From NCBI GenBank assembly GCA_028701715.1, contig JAQVQF010000147.1, positions 1 to 5,672 of the forward strand: a stretch of 5,672 nt of DNA, given 5' to 3'. The notes under the pieces are model-generated. The model saw only the letters and a program-made list of their open reading frames with translations, was not told the DNA's origin and did not search any database. Below are positions 1 through 5,052 of this stretch, piece by piece. Made by a program: the position numbers and the translations under genes. Each line of letters begins with the position of its first letter. Position 1 is the first letter of the stretch. This stretch comes from Eubacteriales bacterium. GTDB lineage: Bacteria; Bacillota; Clostridia; Oscillospirales; CAG-382.

Positions 1-1535
1 TTCCGGATTTTAAAAACAGCAAATTAAACATATTGCATTACGACACCGTGGTTGTCGGCGCGGGCATAGCCGGGCTTTACGCCGCGCTCCATATTTCACC
101 CGAGCACAGTGTCGCGGTGCTTGCCAAAGCTCATATAGAGGACAGCAATTCCTATCTTGCCCAGGGCGGCATTGCGGCGGTCACAACAAAAGATGATACC
201 TATATCGCTCATATCGAGGACACGCTGAAGGCGGGCGCCGGGCTTTGCGACAGAAAAGCCGTGGAAGTGCTTGTCGAGGAAGGCCCCTCCGATATCGAGG
301 AATTAATAAGCATGCAGGTTCCGTTTGACATAAACGCCGACGGGGACCTGCTTATCACACGCGAAGGCGGACACAGACAGCGCCGTGTGCTCCACTGCGG
401 CGGAGACGCGACCGGACGCGAAACCACCAAACAGCTGGGCATGATAGCCCTCCAGCGCGAAAATCTGCATTTTCATTTCAATACCTATCTGGTAGATATT
501 CTTACGGAAAACGACAGAGCCGTGGGTGTGCTTACCGAAAAAGACGGGATATATACCGTCATCCGTTCCGACAGCGTTATTATCGCCACCGGAGGTATAG
601 GACAATGCTATGAATACACCACCAACCCCGCGGGAGCAGTCGGCGACGGTATCGCCGCTTGTCTGAGAGCGGGAGCAGCGGTCAGGGACATGGAGTTTGT
701 ACAATTTCACCCCACCACGTTGATTTCCGCGGGTAAAGCCGAAAGGCTGTTTCTTATATCCGAGGCGGTACGCGGAGAAGGCGCGGTGCTTCGCAATTCA
801 AAGGGCGAAGCCTTTATGCAGGGCAGGCACGAAATGGCCGATCTTGCGCCAAGAGATATTGTCACGCGTGAAATACTCAAGGATTTAAAAAGAACGGACG
901 ACGAATACGCTTATCTCGATTGCTCGGGCATGACAAGGGAATTTTTTATTTCGCGTTTTCCCACAATATATCATGAATGTCAGCTTCGCGGAATAAACAT
1001 CCCCGGAGACAAAATACCCGTCCGTCCGGCGCAGCATTATCTTATGGGAGGGGTAAAAACCGACCTTAACGCTCAAACCAATATCAAGGGTCTGTACTGC
1101 TGCGGCGAATGCTCGGAAACGGGCATACACGGCGCAAACCGTCTTGCCTCCAATTCCCTGCTGGAATGCCTGGTGTTCGGCAGGCGGGCTGCCAATCATA
1201 TCAATGCCGGCTATACCCCTCAGGAAAATAAAAAAACACATTATAAAATCAACACGCCGGAACATACCCTTGTGCTTACAAACGAGGAATTACAATCCTG
1301 CGAAAAGCATATAAAACATCTGCTGCAAACCTGCGTCGGCGCTGAAAGGCGGGTGTCAGAGCTGAAATATGCGCAAAGCGAGCTTATGCGGCTTTGTGAT
1401 ATTTTTAACAACGCGGTGCTTTCCGCCGTTCTCGGTTTCAGAGTTTACAATATGCTGACCGTCGCCGTCCTAATCACGGAAGGCGCTTTAAACCGTCGGG
1501 AAAGCGTGGGTTCGCATTATATTTTGGAGGAGTGA
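1..1535 (+). CDS. nadB: L-aspartate oxidase NadB, 5' end outside the window
   Basis: FAD-dependent L-aspartate oxidase, which makes iminoaspartate for quinolinate synthase (NadA) in de novo NAD synthesis; in anaerobes fumarate is the likely electron acceptor. Numbering from the TTG at 33: FAD-binding GAGIAG at 9-14, SNSYLAQGGIAAV at 38-50, TREGGHRQRR at 109-118, DATGRE at 125-130, QFHPTT at 224-229, SEAVRGEG at 243-250, LAPRD at 271-275 (family catalytic Arg at 274), PAQHYLMGG at 332-340 and HGANRLASNSLLE at 366-378. A helical C-terminal domain ends in RRESVGSHYI, shorter than in the E. coli enzyme (540 aa). The TTG at 33 is probably not the start. It has no Shine-Dalgarno sequence, and the frame is open upstream to the window edge, reading PDFKNSKLNI just before it, as in clostridial NadB proteins that carry a short N-terminal extension. 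It is followed 6 bases later by nadC. Function is near certain; only the true start is missing. Confidence 0.95.
   Translation, partial: PDFKNSKLNILHYDTVVVGAGIAGLYAALHISPEHSVAVLAKAHIEDSNSYLAQGGIAAVTTKDDTYIAHIEDTLKAGAGLCDRKAVEVLVEEGPSDIEELISMQVPFDINADGDLLITREGGHRQRRVLHCGGDATGRETTKQLGMIALQRENLHFHFNTYLVDILTENDRAVGVLTEKDGIYTVIRSDSVIIATGGIGQCYEYTTNPAGAVGDGIAACLRAGAAVRDMEFVQFHPTTLISAGKAERLFLISEAVRGEGAVLRNSKGEAFMQGRHEMADLAPRDIVTREILKDLKRTDDEYAYLDCSGMTREFFISRFPTIYHECQLRGINIPGDKIPVRPAQHYLMGGVKTDLNAQTNIKGLYCCGECSETGIHGANRLASNSLLECLVFGRRAANHINAGYTPQENKKTHYKINTPEHTLVLTNEELQSCEKHIKHLLQTCVGAERRVSELKYAQSELMRLCDIFNNAVLSAVLGFRVYNMLTVAVLITEGALNRRESVGSHYILEE
1526..1532 (+). promoter_or_regulatory. Ribosome binding site of nadC, overlapping the end of nadB
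   Basis: GGAGGAG lies 9 bases before the ATG at 1542, inside the last codons of nadB, whose TGA is at 1533-1535. This near-ideal Shine-Dalgarno sequence fixes the nadC start and suggests that the two genes are translated from one mRNA, possibly coupled. Confidence 0.85.
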
Positions 1536-1541
1536 ACAATA

Positions 1542-2366
1542 ATGAACATCTTTGACGATATTATAAAGGGTTCTTTGAGAGAGGACGCGCCCAACGGCGA
1601 CATCACCACCGAATACACCGTTTCGGAGGATGAAACTGTATCGGGCAGCTTTGTGGCAAAGGCGGACGGGGTTATATGCGGACTGGCCTTAATCGCCCGT
1701 ACCTTTGAGCTGACAGGCGGCATCGTTTCAGTCGATTTAAAATTCAACGACGGCGACAATGTAAAAAAAGGGGATATCATTGCTTTTATAAAGGGAAACG
1801 CTCATACGATATTGCTCGGCGAGAGGACGATTCTCAACCTTATTCAACGCGCCTCCGGTATCGCCACAATGACAAGGGCTACGGCTTTTCAGGTGAAGGA
1901 TTTTAAAGCAAAAATCACCGACACCAGAAAAACCATGCCCATGCTTCGCGTTCTCGACAAATATGCCGTGCGTGTGGGCGGCGGTTATAATCACCGATTT
2001 TGCCTTTCAGACGGGGTGCTCATCAAGGACAATCATATTAAAGCGGCAGGCTCCGTCACCGACGCCGTTTTGCGCGCCAAGGAAAAAGCTCCCCACACCA
2101 TAAAGGTGGAAGTGGAGGTTGAAAGCCTCGCCATGCTCAACGAGGCAATCGAAGCCGGCGCGGATATCGTTATGCTCGACAATATGTCAAACGAGCTGAT
2201 GAAAGAGGCCGTGAAAATTGCCGCCGGACGTGTGCTACTTGAAGCTTCCGGAAATATGGGCGAAAAAAATCTCCGCTCGGTAGCGGAGACGGGAGTTGAC
2301 ATAATATCAATCGGCGCTCTTACCCATTCGGTGAAAGCTCTCGATATAAGCTTAAAATTAGATTAA
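1542..2366 (+). CDS. nadC: Nicotinate-nucleotide diphosphorylase (quinolinate phosphoribosyltransferase) NadC
   Basis: Cytoplasmic enzyme that joins quinolinate to PRPP, releasing CO2 and pyrophosphate, to give nicotinate mononucleotide; this is the last step specific to de novo NAD synthesis. The 274-residue length is normal for the family. The N-terminal part (about 1-105) is the usual alpha/beta domain, with REDAPNGDITTE at 13-24. The barrel active-site motifs follow in order: ERTILNLIQRASGIAT at 94-109, DTRKT at 127-131, LRVLDKYAVRVGGGYNHR at 135-152, DGVLIKDNH at 157-165, KVEVEVES at 188-195, MLDNM at 211-215 and EASGN at 234-238. The basic residues in ER, DTRK, NHR and IKDNH are those the family uses to bind quinolinate and PRPP phosphates, and all are present. 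MP replaces the common TP after DTRKT, which seems tolerable. The ATG has a strong GGAGGAG site. It is co-directional with nadB and lies in the same operon. Confidence 0.97.
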   Translation: MNIFDDIIKGSLREDAPNGDITTEYTVSEDETVSGSFVAKADGVICGLALIARTFELTGGIVSVDLKFNDGDNVKKGDIIAFIKGNAHTILLGERTILNLIQRASGIATMTRATAFQVKDFKAKITDTRKTMPMLRVLDKYAVRVGGGYNHRFCLSDGVLIKDNHIKAAGSVTDAVLRAKEKAPHTIKVEVEVESLAMLNEAIEAGADIVMLDNMSNELMKEAVKIAAGRVLLEASGNMGEKNLRSVAETGVDIISIGALTHSVKALDISLKLD

Positions 2367-2413
2367 AACAGCCTCTAAAAATGAAATTGAAGTATATTAA
2401 CGATATAAAACAG

Positions 2414-2463
2414 CTTGATAATACTTTATAATACTTTATAATACTTGATAATACTTGATAATA
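2414..2463. repeat. Five tandem copies of a 10-bp AT-rich repeat
   Basis: Exactly five contiguous 10-bp units, CTTKATAATA with K = G, T, T, G, G in order (2414, 2424, 2434, 2444, 2454). The first, fourth and fifth units are identical, as are the second and third. On the plus strand each T-type unit contains a perfect TATAAT (2427-2432, 2437-2442), and each G-type unit contains TTGATA and GATAAT. The 10-bp period is close to one helical turn, so the same face of the DNA repeats. The array lies in the nadC 3' region, between nadC and its terminator. The repeat itself is certain. Its role is unknown: replication slippage, a stacked promoter, a bend or a protein-binding array are all possible. 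Confidence 0.93.
2415..2442 (+). promoter_or_regulatory. Promoter-like elements inside the 10-bp repeat array
   Basis: TTGATA (2415-2420; two mismatches to TTGACA) is followed after 16 bases by TATAAT (2437-2442), which matches a housekeeping sigma factor promoter pointing right. Because the region is a repeat, other pairings with shifted spacing also exist. No gene on this strand follows, only the terminator at 2526-2547, so any transcript would be short. The match could be a by-product of the AT-rich repeat. Confidence 0.3.
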
Positions 2464-2525
2464 AAGGTATAGTTAAACGGTCATTTCCCGCGATTTTTAC
2501 AGGAAACCTTAAGCGATTTTTCCCG

Positions 2526-2547
2526 GACGGCGTCGGCCGTCTTTTTT
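2526..2547 (+). terminator. Intrinsic terminator of the nadB-nadC operon
   Basis: GACGGC (2526-2531), loop GTCG, GCCGTC (2536-2541), then six T residues (2542-2547): a perfect 6-bp GC-rich stem with a U-tract, the classical Rho-independent form. It points right and lies 160 bases after the nadC stop, just before the end of the convergent CotH-like gene. Read on the minus strand, the stem is followed by CGGGAAAAA and no T-tract, so it should not terminate the CotH-like gene efficiently. Confidence 0.85.
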
Positions 2548-2554
2548 CGCGTCG

Positions 2555-4477
2555 CTAATCAAGCCATTGCGAATTAAGCCAGTTTATCCGTTTGTTAAGC
2601 CAAGCCGCAATGCGTCCAGAGCTGTATTTTTGATCCCCGCTTGACCAGCGGTTATTGTTTTTAATAAATTCGCCCTCGTATTCGCCGGATATACGGTCGA
2701 TTTCCGCAAACAAGGCATCGAACATACCTTCGTTAACGGCCTCCGTCCATTTTGCTTTTACCATATCCGTAAACCAGTCGGCGTGATACAGCGTGATAAA
2801 CCAGGTGGACGAGCGGTTTCCGGCATATGAGATGAACTCCTCCGGCTGCCATGCGGAAACGGAAAATTTATCATATTTAAAGCCGGTGTCGTCGCCGAAG
2901 GCCCATGAAAAATCCCACGGGGCGCAAAAGGTCAGGAGAGGTTTTTCGTCGGTAAAATCGACATACATAAAAAAGCTGCCTACGCCGACGTCGCGTTCCA
3001 CGCACAGTTCGTGCAGGATATACATTCCCACAAGCGATTCGATATTCATAACGTTTCCCACCGCTTCCTCCGACGAGGAAAATTCCGGTGCGGAAACAAT
3101 ATCGTAATTTTCGTCAAATTTCAAATAATTGCTCTTCCAAATCGCCTGATAAACGATTTTATATGCGTTTGATACGTATTTTTTTATAAAAGCAAGCTGT
3201 TCGGCAGACAGATTGTCGCTTTTCACCGAATAACCGGCCTGTGCCGCGGTTCGGGTCACACCGTACATATCCGTAAGCTTTACCCTGTCATAATCCACCG
3301 TGAAATAATAAGGCTCTTTGGTATAATAATTGTCGATTTCAAGAAGATACCCGGTTTCCAGATATGTTTCGTCCTTATTCGGCTCATCGATGTCTATTCT
3401 GTGCTTATCTATCTGTATCTGATCGCATATTATATATACTCCCATGTATTCGTAATTGAAATAAACGTCCGCATAAGTATAATCGGAAACAAAATAATCA
3501 TCCCCCAACAGCTTTTGCCCCATCAAGAAGGATATCGGTTCTTTAATAAAGGTACTGTCGCCGCGAAGCAGCACCCAGCTCTTACATTTCGCTCCGTCAT
3601 TTATACCCAATACGGAGCTTTTTGAATCGAATTTCAACCGGTAATGCACCTTGTTTTCTCGGATCCAATCGGCGTTGCCGTAATTGGCCGACGCGTTGCC
3701 GCGTACGCGTATCCCGGCTTCCTCAAGCTCCATTTTATATTTTTCCTCGCAGTTGGTCAGAGTGACCTCACAGTTGACATAATAATCGAGAGACAATACC
3801 TCCTCGCCGCCGGTATCGATATTCATCACCGGCATGTTGTAATATTCATACTCGAAAACGGCGTCGAGAGTGACCGCTTCCTCAACCGATACCGTGCGTG
3901 ATGCTTCCTTTACTCCGTCGCTCCAGCATTTAAAACGGAAATAGCCGTTCGGTACTGCATTTAAGCTCAATAAGCCGTTCTTTAACGAAACTTCAATGCC
4001 GCCGCCTTTAAGCATAACGGAAATTTCATATTCCCCGCCGCACGACGTATCCAGCCCATACCCGAAGACGGCGGCGTTTCCGGTCACCGTTTTACCGCAT
4101 TCTTTGCATACTCCGGTATATATTAAAGTATACCTGACTCCGTTTTTCCTGATGCTGTACTCTGTATTTTCAAGATTGTGTGTTTGAGCGTTAAGCGTTT
4201 CCGTATATGTATCGCCGCAGCGGGCGCAGACATAGGTTATATACCCTTCATGCATACAATCCGCTTCTTTCGTTTCGTATATCACATAGTCGTGACCCAA
4301 AGGCTCGGTATAGGAATCTCTGTATTCCTCGCCGCAATCGCAGCGATGCGCGGTATAGCCGCTTTCGGTACACGTGGGAAGCACAATCTCATCCGTATAA
4401 ACGTGAGTGTGCGCGGACGCACAGCCGTAAAGCATGAGGCTTGTAAGTAAAAGAACAACGGGAAACAGTTTTTTCAA
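2555..4477 (-). CDS. Predicted CotH-family lipoprotein with Cys-rich repeats and an InlB-like repeat
   Basis: Predicted surface lipoprotein of 640 aa. The start is the TTG at 4477-4475, with AGGAAAGGG 8 bases upstream; it gives MKKLFPVVLLL..., a typical lipoprotein signal with lipobox LYGC and lipidated Cys19. Residues 25-134 hold two clear and one degenerate copy of a repeat of about 37 aa (HxY...PTCTESGYT...CxCG...LG), with Cys pairs C46/C48, C84/C87 and C124/C127. Residues 148-209 resemble the divergent InlB B-repeat (GGG, AVPNGYFRFKCWSDG, then a strand ending LDAVFE). From about 214 to the end is a CotH-type domain: IRVRGNASANYG (256-267), HYRLKFD (278-284), WVLLRGDSTFIKEP (301-314), ADVYFNYEYMGVYII (336-350) and FCAPWDFSWAFGDD (517-530). 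B. subtilis CotH is an atypical spore-coat protein kinase; WDF...FGDD would be the metal-binding part. Kinase activity here is inferred. The frame stays open beyond 4477 into the divergent gene, but that extension lacks a start signal and would bury the signal peptide. A function in sporulation is not implied. Confidence 0.85.
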   Translation of the reverse strand: MKKLFPVVLLLTSLMLYGCASAHTHVYTDEIVLPTCTESGYTAHRCDCGEEYRDSYTEPLGHDYVIYETKEADCMHEGYITYVCARCGDTYTETLNAQTHNLENTEYSIRKNGVRYTLIYTGVCKECGKTVTGNAAVFGYGLDTSCGGEYEISVMLKGGGIEVSLKNGLLSLNAVPNGYFRFKCWSDGVKEASRTVSVEEAVTLDAVFEYEYYNMPVMNIDTGGEEVLSLDYYVNCEVTLTNCEEKYKMELEEAGIRVRGNASANYGNADWIRENKVHYRLKFDSKSSVLGINDGAKCKSWVLLRGDSTFIKEPISFLMGQKLLGDDYFVSDYTYADVYFNYEYMGVYIICDQIQIDKHRIDIDEPNKDETYLETGYLLEIDNYYTKEPYYFTVDYDRVKLTDMYGVTRTAAQAGYSVKSDNLSAEQLAFIKKYVSNAYKIVYQAIWKSNYLKFDENYDIVSAPEFSSSEEAVGNVMNIESLVGMYILHELCVERDVGVGSFFMYVDFTDEKPLLTFCAPWDFSWAFGDDTGFKYDKFSVSAWQPEEFISYAGNRSSTWFITLYHADWFTDMVKAKWTEAVNEGMFDALFAEIDRISGEYEGEFIKNNNRWSSGDQKYSSGRIAAWLNKRINWLNSQWLD

Positions 4478-4485
4478 GCGAAACG

Positions 4486-4494
4486 CCCTTTCCT
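4486..4494 (-). promoter_or_regulatory. Ribosome binding site that sets the TTG start of the CotH-like gene
   Basis: Read on the minus strand, AGGAAAGGG ends 8 bases before TTG AAA AAA CTG. This is the only Shine-Dalgarno-like sequence near the signal peptide, and it supports the TTG as initiator. No ATG or GTG is available between it and the hydrophobic stretch. Confidence 0.7.
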
Positions 4495-4501
4495 GAGATA
4501 T

Positions 4502-4530
4502 TTGACAATATAAAACGTATGTTGTATAAT
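4502..4530 (+). promoter_or_regulatory. Consensus sigma-A type promoter of the acetyltransferase gene
   Basis: TTGACA (4502-4507), a 17-base spacer and TATAAT (4525-4530) match both hexamers and the optimal spacing perfectly. Transcription should begin near 4537, giving a 5' leader of about 30 bases. The promoter lies in the 91-bp divergent gap, and its -35 box is only 7 bases from the ribosome binding site of the CotH-like gene. Any promoter for that gene must therefore overlap it. No equally good minus-strand promoter is seen. Confidence 0.85.
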
Positions 4531-4550
4531 AAAACAAAAATAATTTTAAC

Positions 4551-4556
4551 AAGGAG
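4551..4556 (+). promoter_or_regulatory. Ribosome binding site of the acetyltransferase gene
   Basis: AAGGAG ends 12 bases before the ATG at 4569, slightly farther than the usual 6-9 bases. No alternative start codon lies closer in frame, so the ATG is retained. Confidence 0.75.
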
Positions 4557-4568
4557 CTATACTTAAAA

Positions 4569-5048
4569 ATGGATATAACCTTCAGATATGCGAAGGAAAC
4601 CGACGCCGCATTGATTTTGCAATTTATAAAGGCTCTTGCGGAATACGAAAAAAAGTCGGATGAAGTAATCGCCACAGAGGATATATTAAAGGAATGGATA
4701 TTTGAAAAGAAAAAAGCGGAGGTTATATTTGCGTCGGTAAATGGCATTGATGTCGGATACGCGCTGTTTTTTCATAATTTTTCCACTTTTTTAGGGAGAG
4801 CCGGCATATATCTTGAGGATTTGTTTGTTAAGCCGGAATTCAGAGGCCGCGGGTACGGAAAGGCAATTCTTAAAAAGCTCGCGCGGATAGCCGTGGAACG
4901 CGAATGCGGCAGGCTGGAATGGCTTTGCCTTGACTGGAACAAACCGAGCATAGATTTTTATTTGTCACTGGGCGCCGAACCGTTGAACGAATGGACGGTT
5001 TACAGGGTTGCAGGCGATACGCTGAAAAGCATGGCGGCGGAGCAATGA
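4569..5048 (+). CDS. GNAT N-acetyltransferase of the spermidine/spermine (diamine) acetyltransferase type
   Basis: Predicted cytoplasmic acetyl-CoA dependent N-acetyltransferase, 159 aa, a single complete GNAT domain. The sequence follows the human SSAT1/SAT2 pattern over its whole length: IKALAEYEK (20-28) near the N terminus, YLEDLFVKPEFRGRGYG (81-97) with the acetyl-CoA pyrophosphate loop RGRGYG at 92-97, then WNKPSIDFYLSLGAEPL (123-139). Tyr131 corresponds to the family's general acid tyrosine, and Glu83/Asp84 to the acidic pair used in substrate binding. These positions were aligned by eye from memory of the family. Likely substrates are polyamines or, as for SAT2-like enzymes, thialysine or other small amines; the sequence does not decide between them. 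The gene has its own consensus promoter and appears monocistronic, divergent from the CotH-like gene and convergent with the next one, whose stop is 4 bases away. No terminator follows it. Confidence 0.85.
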   Translation: MDITFRYAKETDAALILQFIKALAEYEKKSDEVIATEDILKEWIFEKKKAEVIFASVNGIDVGYALFFHNFSTFLGRAGIYLEDLFVKPEFRGRGYGKAILKKLARIAVERECGRLEWLCLDWNKPSIDFYLSLGAEPLNEWTVYRVAGDTLKSMAAEQ

Positions 5049-5052
5049 TTCG

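Noticed and set aside
303..1265. Minus-strand open frames inside nadB
   Set aside because: They are shadows of a strongly conserved gene, with no start signals and no recognisable protein pattern.
2381..2431. A 16-codon plus-strand frame, starting at the ATG at 2381 and ending TTA TAA in the repeat
   Set aside because: There is no ribosome binding site, the repeat period of 10 is not a multiple of 3, and composition is simply AT-rich.
2416..2463. The 10-bp repeats as a CRISPR array, iteron origin or attachment site
   Set aside because: There are no spacers, no replication or integrase gene nearby, and the units are directly contiguous.
2464..2510. A hairpin from AAGGT (2464-2468) pairing with ACCTT (2506-2510)
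   Set aside because: Only five base pairs across a loop of 37 bases, with no conservation information.
2793..4450. Plus-strand open frames opposite the CotH-like gene
   Set aside because: The opposite strand has clear domain motifs throughout; these frames have no ribosome binding sites or coherent composition.
4508..4560. A minus-strand promoter for the CotH-like gene (TTGTTA with TATACA, or TTGTTT with TATATT)
   Set aside because: Hexamers match poorly and spacers are 18-19 bases; the region is AT-rich enough to give such matches by chance.
4478..4747. N-terminal extension of the CotH-like frame on the minus strand
   Set aside because: It is antisense to the acetyltransferase and its promoter, has no start signal, and precedes a proper signal peptide; an open frame there is by chance.
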